A stretch of DNA of 64,000 nucleotides, taken from the NCBI GenBank assembly GCA_023053685.1, contig JALIGW010000002.1, forward strand, positions 257,290,846-257,354,845, given 5' to 3'. Source of the DNA: Diadophis punctatus similis (taxonomy: Eukaryota > Chordata > Lepidosauria > Squamata > Dipsadidae). Under the pieces are notes generated by a model. The model was given only the letters and a program-made list of their open reading frames with translations, ran no database searches and was not told the origin of the DNA. The stretch's first letter is position 1; each line of letters begins with the position of its first letter. This document shows, one piece after another, positions 26,430-39,200 of this stretch. The translations under genes and the position numbers were made by a program.

Positions 26430-26870
26430 ATGACTGACGAGAATTAACGGGTGGAAGCTTTTGAAAGAGAGTCCCAACCTAGAATTAAGAAATTTCCTGA
26501 CAGAACAATTCATTTATTTATTAGTGAAACTTATATACCGCCTCATAGTGCAAGCACTCTCTAAGTGGTTTACACCATTAAGCAATGTATATTTACGTTG
26601 CCCCCAACAATCTGGGTCCTCATTTTATCTACCTCGGAAGGATGGAAGGCTGAGTCAACCTTGAGCTGGTGGGATTTGAACCACTGACCTGCGGATCACA
26701 GTCAGCTAAAGTGGCCTGCAGTACCGCTCTCTAACTGCTGCGCCACCTCGGCTCATTATTGAAGAATGGAAAAGCTTGTTTCCCAGAGTTGTGGGAGCTC
26801 CGTCACTGGAAGTTTTCAAGAAGAGACTGGACAGCCATTTCGCTGGATGGTACAAGGTCTTCTGCCTTTG
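26430..26870 (+). mobile_element. CR1 3' fragment in the left arm, split by a SINE
   Basis: Reads gggtggaagcttttgaaaga, ctagaattaagaaatttcct, gacagaacaatt, then after the SINE gaatggaaaagcttgtttcc, cagagttgtgggagctccgt, gactggacagccatttcgct. Mirrored at 33413-33590 without the SINE. Confidence 0.7.
26510..26756 (-). repeat. tRNA-derived SINE private to the left arm
   Basis: Plus strand: aaacttatataccgcctcat, ctctaagtggtttacacc, aacaatctgggtcctcattt, cgccacctcggctc, the complement of the SINE at 26928. The right arm (33500-33520) is uninterrupted here, so the insertion followed the duplication. Confidence 0.8.
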
Positions 26871-26927
26871 TCACGCAGTGATTTTTATTGCCTGTTATAT
26901 GTATATGCAGGGAGCTGCATCCCTATT

Positions 26928-27176
26928 CAGCAGAGGTGGCGCAGTGGTTAAATGCAGCTACTGCAGGCTACTCCAGCTGACTGCTAGTTCAGCAGTTCAG
27001 CTGTTCAAATCTCACCAGGCTCAAGGTTGACTCAGCCTTCCGTCCTTCTGAGGTGGGTAAAATGAGGACCCAGATTGTTGGGGGCAATAGGCTGAACTCT
27101 GTAAACCGCTTAGAGAGGGCTGTAAAGCACTATGAAGCGGTATATAAGTCTAAGTGCTATTGCTATTGCTATTCAT
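26928..27176 (+). repeat. tRNA-derived SINE, full length
   Basis: Starts gaggtggcgcagtggttaaa (A-box region) and has ctgttcaaatctcacc (B-box region). The body is ggtgggtaaaatgaggaccc, ttgttgggggcaata, gaagcggtatataagtct, and the tail is tgctattgctattgctatt. It is absent from the right arm. Confidence 0.85.
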
Positions 27177-27769
27177 TTTAATGGTTTATTCCTGAGCACG
27201 TGATTGATATGTTCTTGTACGCATGTGTACATTCCATTCTCTCCGATCTCTCCTTCTGTTCCTGGCTTCCATTGAAGCAAGACCTATTTTTATATCAGAG
27301 ATGTAGACTAATGAGGATTTATTGTTTTTGTACCGAAATAAATATTTTTACTTAGACTTTTAAACTGCGGTTTCTTTTCTAATGTCTTATGTCCGGGAAA
27401 AGATCTATTTCTCCTTTGTGAGATTAATTATCGCCTCTGACAGCCTTGAGCAGGAGGTTGGACTAGAGGACCTCTGAGGCCCCTTGCAGCACAGAGTCAT
27501 TCTTTGACTCTGTTCCAGATCAGAAGATCATAATGACGTAAGCAGGGAGCACAGAGATGAGACAATTTTGGGATAAAACATCTGATTAAGGGCCACGCAA
27601 TCTGTCTGAACCTGTTCAATATTCCAATTGTATCTGGACCCTTAGTCCATTTATAACTTTGTAAAGTGAAATTATTATTTAGCTTTTTGCTGTTTACTTC
27701 AGAGCCTTTCAATTCTTAAGCTTATGAGTAATAATTTCCTACATTCAGAATTTATTGATTAAATTCATT

Positions 27770-27995
27770 TTATTGCAAAGTTGTGTCCAACCCATCGCGA
27801 CCCCATGGACAACGTTCCTCCAGGCCTTCCTGCCCTCTACCATCCTCCGGAGTCCATCTAAGCTCACGCCTCAATGCTTCAGTGACTCCATCCAGCCACC
27901 TTGTTCTCTGTCGTCCCCTTCTTCTTTTGCCCTCAATCTTTCCCAGCATTAGGCTCTTCTTCTCCAGTGAGTCCTTCCTTCCCATTAGGAGAAGG
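27770..27995 (-). mobile_element. BovB LINE 3' fragment
   Basis: The plus strand has gttgtgtccaacccatcgcg, accccatggacaacg and gttctctgtcgtccccttct. The minus-strand frame reads SLMLGKIEGKRRRGRQRTRW, LDGVTEALRRELR, the conserved BovB C-terminal motif. It lies at the inner edge of the spacer next to the left arm. Confidence 0.85.
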
Positions 27996-28009
27996 AGAGA
28001 TTCAACCTG

Positions 28010-28215
28010 GGAATAAGGAGGAGTTTTCTGACAGAACAATCAACCCATGGAACAGAAGTTGCCTTTGGAAGTCGTGGGAGCTTCATCACTGGAGGCTTTC
28101 AATAAGATGTTGGACTGCCACCTGTCAGAAATGGTGTAGGCAGGGTTTCCTGCTTGGGCAGGGGGTTGGACTAGATGACCTCCAAGGTCCCTTCCAAATC
28201 TGTTCTGCTCCATCA
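28010..28215 (+). mobile_element. CR1 LINE 3'-end fragment
   Basis: Reads agttttctgacagaacaatc, ggaacagaagttgcctttgg, atgttggactgccacctgtc, gttggactagatgacctcca, ending ccaaatctgttctgctc. Confidence 0.85.
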
Positions 28216-31200
28216 GCACCAATTTCAGCTGCTTCTCTAGCGGGCAAAGGATCTCTCAGGGGGAAGCAGCCGCAAGGATTGTGGGTTCCCACTCTTCTCC
28301 CCCTATAACTCCCACCCCCCACAAAGAGGCAAGGCTGGAGCCAGGCCATCCTCATCCCTTCAGGGGAAAACGGGTGTTGTTTTTATTTATTTATTTTGTC
28401 AAGCCTGTATATGATCACAAAGTATAAACATGATTGTGAATGTATAAGAAGTACAAGCGTGGTTATGAGCACATGATAATTTACAAATATTACTCGGGGA
28501 CGGTAGGACAGGGACGGTAGGCACGATGGTACGCTTATGCACGACCCCTTACAGACCTCTTAGGAATGGGGTGAGGTCGACGGTGGACAGTCTGAGGTTA
28601 AAGTTTTGGGGGTTTGGGGAAGAAACCACAGAGTCAGGTAATGTCAGGTGTGGCAGATCAGGGGCGGGGGGCTTTTTCCCCGCCTTTGGGGCCTTCCTCT
28701 GGGTGACTTGTTGCTCAAGCCACAGGACCCCAAGGTCCATTTGGTGGGGGGGGGTCTTCTGCTCTCTTCCCACTCAGACTGTCCCCAGCAAAAGGAGCCC
28801 CACTTTGGCCCCCTCTCTTCCTGTGTCCAGGGCATTGTCCACTTCCCTGTGCACAGGATGACCGCTCTCCTTTGGCCACTCCCTGCTGGACGGGCAGGGT
28901 CGCCTGACCCCAGAAAGACATCGATTGCATGCCAGTCTTGAAGCACAGAAAACACTTCATGTCAGGTAACCTCCCACATGTGGCAAATTTATGGTTTCCG
29001 TTCACTCTCTCCTCCCGGCTGGGTTTTTGTCTTGCCCTGAGCCCCCCCCCCCGCTGGCTCCGGAGGGCCGCACCCTCCCCCCCCCGTCTCTTTCCCTCCC
29101 TCGACTTCTCTCCCAAGGGCTGACCGTCAATGCTTGCGCCCTTCCTGCCTCCTTGCTTGTCTGACTCCTCCGAAGGTGCCTGGGTCAACACACCTGTGGC
29201 CGGCTGGAGGTGGCTCATCCGATGGCCCGAAGGGCGTCACTATCCTGGACAAGCCCTCAGTTCGGTCGCCTCCAAACTCAGGCACCCCTCAGAGTATGGC
29301 GTGGAGCTGATAAGAACCTGGGGAGGGGTCCTTGGTGGTCCCTTCAGTTTGGTGGTTTTCTTGCAGAGGTTTCATGACCCAAACTAGGCAACATCGTGGT
29401 GGTTAGGACGGGGGGGGGGTTGCTCTCAACCAAGAGTAAAAACCCCACTCCCTACTAGCACTGATGATGGTAACCTATTTGGGTTTCGAAACGTTTGCAA
29501 GAGAACAACCGAACTCAGGGACCACCAAGGACCCCTCATGTCAACCCTGAGCTACAAAGATTCTCCTTAATCGATCCCTGGATTTGAGAGAGAGGGGCTT
29601 CGTCCTTGGCAGAGGGGCTCCTTTGCCCACCCGAAAATACGAATCCCCCCCTCCCCGAGTAATTCAGGCAAAGCAAGCAGCATTTATTAAGGGGGGAGGG
29701 CAAGTCCTTTTGTGGGGCACACAAAGGCAATGCATACACCCGATAAGAGGAGGCCAGCGATCAAGCAAAGGCGTGGATTAAATGTGAGATTTGAACCACA
29801 GAAACCATTGAATATCTTAGATAATAATATTCCACAAGGGGCGAGATTTGTGGGTTGCGTTGCTCCTTCCCAGCTGGGTTGGTGCCTTACTTTAAACTCG
29901 CAAGTGTATTCAAGGACTTCCAGGATACGGTCTCTGTTGTGTAGTTGCCGGGAAAAGCAAGTTGTCACATGCACAGCAGCCCTCAGGAAAGGCCTGGGAA
30001 GGGAGAAGGCTGGAAGAGAAGACAACCCCAACCTCTCCCCTTCAAACTTTGCGTTTTTGGTTTGTTTCAATTTTTGTAATTCCAATCCCGTTTTATATTT
30101 ATAGTTGTGAAAGATTTGCGTGTTTTATCTTGCTCAGAGTCACCTTCAACCGTGGGGCGGGTGGCAAATACATTTGATAAATAAAATACGGAAGATAAGA
30201 ACGGCCTTGGCTAAGTAGAAGGAAACAGGCTTTCTTAAGGCTATACAAAAGAAGGCTGCACCCCAACACCCCCCTTTGGAAAATGCAAAGAACTTTGAAG
30301 CCTCAGACTCTGGGGGGGGGCTCCCTCCCTCCCCCCCCCACCAGAGGCAGATGTGGGGATCTCTCTGGGGAGTTTGACACCACAGGCTGTAATCATGCTG
30401 AGCCAAGCCAGGCCCTGATCGCAGCACAACCCTGGATGGTCCAGACAAGGAGACGACCTTGGACCGAAGGGAAGAGCTCCCCCCCCTTTCCAGGACAGCT
30501 TCCCCCCCCCCCCGGCCCAACCTCCTTCGGCCAAGGGCAAGGTTGGCTCCTGACCTCCCCCCTCCCCCGCCCACCCCTTCTTCCGTGGAAGGCCGAATGG
30601 AAGGCCAGATCCGAAGCCAGGATTGCTTCCCAGGATTCGGGACATCGACCGCATTTTGCAGGGAGAGACTTCCAGACCCGGCTTGTCCAGCCAGGAGTTC
30701 CCAGGGCCCCCCCTGGCATTGTGTGTCAGTGTGTGGGGGAGGCTGAGCCCCAGGACTGCCCGCTCCCCTCCCCTCCTGCGCCTGGCTGGTGCATTTTCCA
30801 AAAATCCCCCACTGGCTATGGGGCTGCATCTCCTCTCCTCCCCTTCCAGGCTCTGCCCCAGGTGCTCCTCCTGGATCCTCCATGTCTCTAAGGGGGGGGA
30901 GGGGGGTTTCTCCATCTTAACCCCCCCTCCCCCAGCCTCTCCCAAACAGCTCCCTCCAAAGGTGGACTCTGAACAGAGGAAATCATTTTCAAGGTTGTGA
31001 TTCTTTTGTCCTGGTCTCACAGGGGTAAAAGGCAGAGTCTGGGACAGTGGGTGGGGGTCTGCTCCGGGGAAGGTGGTGTGGAGGTGGGTCCTGCCTTCTG
31101 GCCCTCAACATCACCCCCCACCCCATAATAAGTCACTGCATGCTTGGTGGTCTCTTCCTGGCTAGATCCAAATGGGCACATTGGAGGGAGGGCCAGGTGG

Positions 31201-31738
31201 GCTTTGAGTGGGGAGGGGGAGTTCATTAACCCTTCCGCTCTCAGAGCTGTGCCCGTCCTTGCAATGACAGAGGAGGCAGGTGGTGGTAGCTCTTGCTCTC
31301 CGGAAAGCCCAAACGCCTTTCGGAGGCTCTGCTGGCAAATAGCCAGGGCTGAAACGCTGGAGTTGAGCAGGTGGGCTTGTTTGCCTGATGCCAGCCTCCC
31401 TGGGGGGGGGCACAGCGACACCTGCTTGGCTCCATTGTTGATCAGCTCCATTGCCGAGTTCACAGCTGTATCTGCCTTGGTAGCACCTTGCAATGTAAAG
31501 TCAGGCAGGGATCAAAAGAGTTCGTGGCTAGTGTGAACTTAGCCTCTCTGGACTTCCGGGGAAGGTGATGGCAGAGAGCGAAGATCGGGAACTCTCTGGA
31601 TTAGGAGAGGATGGGAGCTTCAGCCGGCTGCTCCCTCCAAGGAGACTGTGGGACACTGGTTTGAGTCCCATCAGCCATTCACGCCAGACACTTTGAAAGG
31701 ACACCCAAGTTACAAAAACCTCACTTTCTAGTAACTTT
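28216..31738. other. Central spacer between the inverted arms, no gene seen
   Basis: This stretch has no counterpart elsewhere in the window. About 29330-29560 holds an unclassified repeat (ttcttgcagaggtttcatga, ctagcactgatgatggtaac, ctatttgggtttcgaaacg). 30130-30190 looks like a SINE-type 3' end. C/G homopolymer runs are frequent. GC-rich frames at 30146-31020 on both strands carry no recognisable domain. Confidence 0.5.
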
Positions 31739-31967
31739 TAGAAATTATAGCACTTATATACCGCTTCACAGTGCTTTACAGCCCTCTCTAAGCGGTTTAC
31801 AGAGTTCCGCATATTGCCCCCAACAATCTGGGTCCTCATTTTACCGACCTCAGAAGGATGGAAGGCTGAGTCAACCTTGAGCCTGGTGAGATTTGAACAG
31901 CTGAACTAGCAGTCAGCTGAAGTAGCCTGCAGTGCTGCACTTTAACCACTGCGCCAACTCGGCTCCA
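31739..31967 (-). repeat. tRNA-derived SINE
   Basis: Plus strand: gcacttatataccgcttcac, ctctaagcggtttacagag, aacaatctgggtcctcattt, gtgagatttgaacagctgaa, ccactgcgccaactcggct, the complement of the family at 26928. Confidence 0.85.
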
Positions 31968-32573
31968 GTAGCTAATTGCACATTAGCTACTTCTAAGCTA
32001 CGAAAGACCTTCAAAATGACAAAATTTGAAAACAGCTGGTGAGCCTGCCTTCGATTCTGGCTCCACAAAGGGAGATGGAGGCGATCAAGTGGCCGATTTG
32101 ATTGTGTTGTTGCTGCTGTGTGTGCTTAGGACGGGGGTGATGGGTTTTTTGTGGTGTTTTAAATGTTCTAAGTTGCAGTCACTTATGTGTGAATTGGGTG
32201 GTCATATGAATTTAATCAAAACATTCTGAATGTAGGAAATTATTAATCATAAGCTTAAGAATTGAGAGGCTCTGAAGTAAATAGCAAAAAGCTAAATATT
32301 AATTTCACTTCACAAAGTTATAAATGGACTAAGGGTCCAGATACAATTGGAATATTGAAACAGGTTCAGACTCAACCTGACCAGGATTGCGTGGCCCTTA
32401 ATCAGATGTTTTATCCCAAAATTGTCTCATCTCTGTGCTCCCTGCTTACGTCATTATGACCTTCTTATCTGGAACAGGAGGCTCTGAGCAAGAGTCACAG
32501 AATGACTCTGTGCTGCAAGGGGCCTCAGAGGTCCTCCAGTCCAACCTCCTGCTCAAGGCAGAAGACCTTATAC

Positions 32574-33412
32574 CAGGGGTGGCCAAACCGTGGCGCATGC
32601 TCCAAACATGGCACATTGGATGATTACAAGTGGCGCATTGCATCCTTGCGCCTACTTATTTTTTTAAAATAGGTGTCATAACTGAATCCATCTTAATATT
32701 TTCAACACCAAAGTGATCTCAGTTCAATTCGTTCAGCCTTCGGTAATGTTCAACTTCTCGGTGTCTGAAACTTAGAATGAAACTTGTGAGATGTTACTTT
32801 AGGCGGGTTTACAAACGTACAAATATTTTTATTGGTGTTGCCATTGCGCGTTCCTGCTCAAACGATCGCAAACACCGCACAATAGCAACACGTTTGAAGT
32901 CACGTGCGAATGAGCGGCGAGCGTTCGATATGGTCAGTCAGTTTTGAGTGAGCCATCATGGCGTGGAGTTTGAAGCAGTGTTTTATTGAGTGTACTAGCT
33001 TGGTTTTTGTATTGAGAGTGATTGAAAGACAGATTCAAGATTAAATATATATTACGTTTGTCAAAGAGCACCACTACTTTTTCTTGACGCGAACATAGAA
33101 TTCAAATTCCACATAATTGATATTCTGTGTGATACGACATATGTACTTGTGATCTATTTGTTCTTTTTCACTTTTTTTAGTTTTATACTTTTCAATGCTT
33201 AAATTCCTGTTATCCATTACAGTGCAAAAGAAAATTGAATTACGTGATTGAGTTATTCCTTTTCCTCCCTTAAGCAAAGCAGATCCTACCCTATCCCTAT
33301 TTACAACCCCAAATGTGAAAGTAAGGTAAAAAACGTGCTTGAGTTCTATGGCGCATCTGAACTCGTCTGTGAAAAAATTGGCGCATGGTATGCTTAAGGT
33401 TCGCCATCACTG
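32574..33412. mobile_element. hAT-type non-autonomous transposon (839 bp) private to the right arm
   Basis: Termini caggggtggccaaaccg and ggttcgccatcactg. Flanking duplications ccttatac at 32566-32573 and 33413-33420 are identical. The left arm has no such insertion. No transposase frame of useful length is inside. Confidence 0.85.
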
Positions 33413-33590
33413 CCTTATACCATCCAGCAAAATGGCTGTCCAGTCTCTTCTTGAAAACTTCCAGTGACGGAGCTCCCACAACTCTGGGAAACAAACTTTT
33501 CCATTCTTCAATTGTTCTCGCCGTCAGGAAATTTCTTCTTACTTCTAGGTTGGAAAAAGCTTCCACCCGCTAATTCCCGTCACTCATGGC
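33413..33590 (-). mobile_element. CR1 3' fragment (right-arm mirror of 26430-26870)
   Basis: Plus strand: gctgtccagtctcttcttga, aaacttccagtgacggagct, cccacaactctgggaaac, aggaaatttcttcttacttc. The outer part continues at 32480-32573, on the other side of the hAT insertion. Confidence 0.75.
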
Positions 33591-34291
33591 CTGGTTAGAC
33601 TACTGCAATTCAGTTTATTTGGGGGGGGGGTTTGCCCTTGAAGTCTAGCCCGAAATTTTGGCTGGTCCAGAATTCAGCCCCCAGCCTGCTTGTGCTCACT
33701 GGCTTGGTGTGGCCACATCACACCACAGATGTTGTGGCGGCCGGTGCTTCCGAGTCCAATTTGCAGCTCTGCTTTCAAACCCCTCTGTGGCTCAGCCCAG
33801 GATATCTGAAAGACCATCATCCCCAACGCGTCTCCTCTGTCCACCCCAGATGGCCACACAGCACCAGCTAAGGGTTCCCCCCTCCCCTGTGGGGCTGCCC
33901 CCACCCCCAGGGACGACCTCCCCATTGGCCCCCACTTCAAGGGCGGCCAAAAAACATGCCTTTCCCACAGGGCCTTTGGGGGTTGCGCCTTTCCAAATTA
34001 TTTGCTACCAACTTCTAATATTTATTTATTTATTTATTTATATTGATTGATTGATTGATTAATTGATTGTTCTTATATGCCGCCCTACTCCCTGAGGACT
34101 CATGGACTCATTTTGTCATGGACGCTTTAAAAGGTCATCTTAAAAACTTATTCAATGTCCGCAAATCGCCTACATAAATGATACAAATATAACATAAACA
34201 TGTTGCTTTTTTAATAGGAAACGTGGGAGTAACATTTAAAAATTCAGAACAATATAAATGTAGAATAACATGCAGATATTAAGATATCACT

Positions 34292-34297
34292 TTTATT
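34292..34297 (-). promoter_or_regulatory. Probable polyA signal of the right TRIM gene
   Basis: Plus-strand TTTATT gives AATAAA on the gene strand, about 290 bases past the stop of the right TRIM copy. The left arm carries the same hexamer at 25822-25827, but there it lies about 4.5 kb beyond the stop because of the inserted retroelement. Confidence 0.5.
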
Positions 34298-34585
34298 GAT
34301 TATGAAGGTCCTTTAACCGTCTATCTCTCATCTAAACTGTGAGCCCCAGAGTAAGGCACGGATCCCCAGCCTTGGCAGCACCTGGAAGATGCAGGGACTT
34401 CCAGCACCCACAGTCCCCAGGAAGCTGTGCTGGCTGGGGAGTTCTGGGAGTTGAAGTCCTCTCATCTCCCAGGTGCTGCCAAGGTTGAGCAAGGTTGCCG
34501 CACCTAGCAGGAGGGGGCGGCATCCAGGGTTTTGCCCAAACAAGGGGCACTCCAGAAGGGGGCTCAGAGGGGCCAGGAGGCATCA

Positions 34586-36197
34586 CTAGGTAAGCCTTTG
34601 TGTACCTGGATGTTCCTCACATTGAAGGGTGACCCCCTGCTGGCCCAGATAGAAAAAAGGCCTGACCGTCTCCCCAAGGAAGGGCCCCGCCGTGAAGGTA
34701 TAGAGGGAAGTCTCCGTCTGCGCATTCACAAACTCCACTATTCCTGCCTCGTAGTCCAGCCTCACCCGCAGCCTCTGCAGCGGCTGTTGAAACCTCAGGT
34801 TCCGCTGAACCTCGGAGAAAGCGACAATCTCGCCCCCCACACAATTCTTCCCCACGGTCCAGATTCCCTCCTGGGGCCTCAGGTAGAAGATCCTCTTCCT
34901 GCAGACAGAATCCTTGGCCACCCCGATGGCCCAGCATGCTCTGCCCCTCACAGGGCCATTATTGCCTTCCCCCTCCACGGACACTTCCCACCAGTTCCAT
35001 CCTGTGGTGAATCCCTCACGGCCAAGGACGCAGAATTCCCGGTCAAATCTCTCTGGCACATCCGGGCAATCCTGGTAGCTACTGGCCCAAGTCACTCTCG
35101 ACCTCTGGCAAAGGAGCCGGGGGTGGGCGGTTGAGCCGTTCAGCGTGACGTAGACTGCAGGACGGAAAACAGAAACTCTCAGGCGGGTTAGGGAATTAAT
35201 AGAAAATGGAATGGTAGAGAGACCAAGAGGTAATGGTTTAAAAAGGGAAGATTAAGGAGGGAGGAAGAAAACTAGGTTTTGTAGGGGTAGATATGAAGGA
35301 TTTAATAGAAGTGTACTAGTACTAAAAATCCTTGATTGTTCATTATTGGAAAAGGTATGTTAAACTGAAAATAGATTTTAAAAAATGATGAACGTTATAA
35401 AACAGTGAAATATTTGTAAAGATAAAATGGAAAAAAGGAAATGGGATTAATCTTGTTTGTAAAATGAAGTAAGCTAATATTGAAAAATGGGTAAATAAAT
35501 GGGTTGTTAAAGAAACCAAGAAATTAAGGGTGTATAATGGTAAAATGTTGATTCTGAATATGTATGTGAAGGAAAGGAAGAAAATGAAGTGTGCTAGTAC
35601 TAAAAAAATGTGGGAAATGGTTTTATATATTTGTAAGAGTGAAATAAGATGAATTATGTTATAGATGATGGAAAACTTCGGTAGATGAAATGAAACTGGT
35701 TTGAATACAAAATTAATTAAAGACTTAAATGTGGAGAGTTGAAGAACTAGAAGGGAAACTTAAAAAGTGTTTAGAGAAATAGAGACTATAATAACGGGGC
35801 ATATAATAATATGTGTTAAAAAAAACTACGTATAAGAAAAAAATGAACAAGGATAACAAATTGTGGGGGGGAAAAGAAGAATATAGCTGAAATTGAAAAT
35901 AAGACATATTATTATGTATTAGAAATAAAAATGTAAGAGAAAGGATCCGGAAAACACTTTCTTCATAAAAGATGTATATGTTTTGTGTTAAAAGAAGAAA
36001 AAAAATTATTTACAAAAAAAGAAAAAGAAAAAAAGAAACTCTCAGGCAGGTTGGGAAGAGGGGAGGGCAAAGCAGGGCTGTGGCCCACTACCATGCCTTG
36101 AGCCTTTCGGAACCGGGGTGCAGAGGTGGTGGAGGCACCTGTGCAGGCACATGCACGCATCCCCACTCGGTCCAAGCCAAGGGATACTGCTTGGCCG

Positions 36198-36264
<67 letters not shown>

Positions 36265-39200
36265 ACACACACACACACACCACACACACACACACACACC
36301 TCCTGTCTCCACCCCCACCGGTCCACAAAGCTGAATGTCAGCCTCCCAAAGTCCTGCTTGCTTTGGCCGTCATAGCAACGGTGGGAGGGGTGGTTGGGAT
36401 AGGTATTTGGGAGGGGGGGGGGTTAGGAAGCTGCTGGAGATGTCCCTGTTTATCTCTGAAAGTGTTTTGGGGAGGAATGTTCTCATAAGTTCCACCAAGC
36501 CTCAGAGACACGTTTATTGCCTGCTTTGTTGGTGGCCGGCCGGGAGGCCCCGTGTGCCCACCTGACACCTTGGCACATGAGGATTGGATGATTTGCCCGG
36601 GGGGGGTTACGAGGGAGGGTTTTGGCTCTGCTTTGTATATGCATTTTTGCGCGCTTTTTGCCTCAGAACTTGCTTTCCTTTTGTTGCCATCACTTCTTGT
36701 CTAGTAAAATTACTCATCTCTATAAACATGGAGTTGGGGTTTTTATTTCCTGGACTTTGAATGGAGGCACACCTGACCCTCGGTCTTAAGAGGATGCTGC
36801 ACCTGCTTAGCAGGATGCCAAAGGGAGCTGAAACTGGGCCGATCGGTCATCTCTGGAACTCGGCCGCCGTGAGACGCGGTGCCTGGCGAGCGTCAAAGGA
36901 GGGCCGGCTCGATTCCTAAAGATATCAACCCCCTGTGGGGCTGCCTCTGAAGGGTGTTGGGTGGGGGGTCGTGGGGGGGTCACTGGCAGAATAGAGGCCG
37001 GGGGGGTCTGACCCAGGGAGGGCACAGCTCAGGTATTTAGTGCCCAGGGCACCTGCAGATAGCACAGGTAGTCCTCAATATACAACCATTCATTTAGTGA
37101 CGGTTTGAAGTTACAATGGCACTGAAAAATCGACTTATGAGCGTTTTTCACACTTACGGCCATTGACGCATCCCCAGGGTCACCTGGTCAAAATTGGGAT
37201 GCTTGGCAGCTGGCATGGATTTATGACGGTCACGGGATCCCCTTTTGCAAATTCTCTTAACAACCGTGTTGCTAACAACTCCAGGGACTCACTTAACGAC
37301 GGCACTAGGAAAGGTCGCAAAATGGACCAAAATTAACTTAAGTGCCTCACTTAACAAAGGACACTCTGGGCTCAGTTGTGGTCGTAGGTCGAGGACTCCC
37401 GGTGTTTCTGCTTCTCCCGGGTTGCCACTATTGGTGGTGGGGGTTTAGGGCTCTTCCCAGAGGGAGCGCCAGAGCCAGGCGGTGGGGCCGGTCTGCACCA
37501 GGGACCTTCCTGGGGGGCCTTGTAAGCCGGCCAAAACTCCCCCCGGAGAGCCCTCTGCAGCTGCCCACGGCCCACCCACCACGTTTTATGGATACTTGCC
37601 AGGCACAGGACGCCCAACGTCTGCCCCAGGGCGCTGCACCTGGACCCCTTTTCTATGGAGAGCCACCCCCAACCCCAGGGTTTTCCCACAGGGTGTGGTT
37701 ACCTTTAGGTGACCTTGGAGTTTGGGGGACTTGAGGCAAAGGTGCTGTGGAAGAAAGGGGGACAAGTTTTAAAATACAGCTGGCTCTTTCGGAAGAAGCC
37801 CACTCCCCCCCACTTTCTACCAGGCACAACTAAAAACTGAGCACCCCCTCCAGCCGCCCTCCACCATGGCTCTTTTCTGGAGCGGCCAAGGCGTGGCAGG
37901 GAATGGCCGCCTCCATGTGGCTGCTGAGGGACCCCCACCTCCCCCAGAGGCTGCCCTTTGGGGGCCCCCAGACTCTCGGCATCCCTCGGGGCTTCCACCC
38001 CATGGAGAAAGCCCCTCCTGGCAGGCGCCACTCCTGGCGATGTGGGGGAAACGCTGCCGTGAGGCCTGGCGAGGGCAGGTGGTCTTTGCCAGCCCCTCCC
38101 CCACTGCCTCCTTCCCCCCCCCCCAAGCCCCATGGGGTTACCGGTGGCCAGAAGTCGCTCCAGGTCCTCCCTGGTCAGAGTCGTCTGCAGAGAGGCTGAG
38201 ATTCAGAGGAGGAAAGGAAAAAACGAGGCCGGGGTGAGAAACAGCCACCGGGTGGGCGATGCCCGTGAGCAGAAGCCGCCCTGTTGGCAGCAGCGTCTCG
38301 GTGCCTGCCAGATGCCCAGTGACCAGCCCCCGAGGGCCATGGTTTGGGGGGGGGGGTGACTGATGGGGGTGGAAGAGGCAGCCCCCCCTTTACCCAGCCA
38401 GAGGTTGTATGGAGCTGGATTGGGGCCGGCTCCCCCGAGATCCCCCAGTAGAAAGGGGGGCAGAAGAGGGGCCCAGAACTCCTGAGGCTCCTCCTGAAAG
38501 GGCCCCTCACCTTTGTTCCTGTCCACAGTCTGCCTCACAGAAGCATTTTTCTTCAAGAGGGTCCGGAGTCTGCCTTGCAGCCTGGGAGAGACCCCCTGTA
38601 CGCGCCCCACCACGTAACTCCGGCACCTGCAACACACGGAGGGCGGCCTCACACAGCTACCCCGGCTGTCTCCCCACAACACCGGGGGGGGGGCTGCTGG
38701 GTGAGGGTTGGGTTGGGTTTGGCCCTGAGGGGTGTGAAGCAAGCCGGCAATTTCCAGCATCTGGCCAGGTGAATACAGGACTCGGGTTTTGCAAACCCGA
38801 GTTTAGGATGTGGTGTGAATCCTGGCTTGTTATGCAGGCGTGTACATTGCTTTGATCACAACCAACTCTGCGCACTGAACCAGTGTAGAGGTCAGTAAAG
38901 AAACGAGGAAAGACACAAACTCAACACAAACGTCAACGTGATCCTGATCCTAATACCCCAAGGACTAAGGTGTTACTAACTTATCAACTGCAGTGATTCA
39001 CTTAACAATTGTGGAAAAAAGTCTTAAAATGGGGGAAAACTCAGTTAACAACTGTCTCACTTCGTAACAGAAATATTGGGTTCAGTTGCGGTCGTAACTC
39101 GAGGACTGCCTGCACTACTGGCCTGCTTTTGTGACCTTCTTGGGGGCTCCTGGTGAGGCCGCTGTTTGCTGTTGGATTGTCTGTCTGCGTTGGTGGTTCC

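Larger units (their letters stand above)
14890..27750 (+). repeat. Left arm of the large inverted duplication
   Basis: The sequence recurs in reverse complement at 32222-42470. Anchors: TRIM promoter (15286 against 42082), hAT MITE (15856 against 41280), all eight TRIM exons, the block at 25780-26440 (against 33570-34320) and the inner end attcttaagcttatgagtaa at 27713 (against 32240-32264). The left arm is lengthened by the 3.5-kb L1-like insertion, two SINEs (26510, 26928) and a pogo-like MITE (21238). Outer limit near 14890. Confidence 0.85.

Noticed and set aside
28216..31738. Possible MHC class I or II exons in the spacer
   Set aside because: I looked for the Ig-fold Cys/Trp pattern and class I/II hallmark motifs and saw none. 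A profile search would settle this.
36200..36300. Regularly spaced repeat that might suggest a CRISPR array
   Set aside because: It is a dinucleotide microsatellite in a vertebrate genome, with no spacers.
35963..36375. Frames with alternating Thr-His or Cys-Val
   Set aside because: They are translations of the CA microsatellite.
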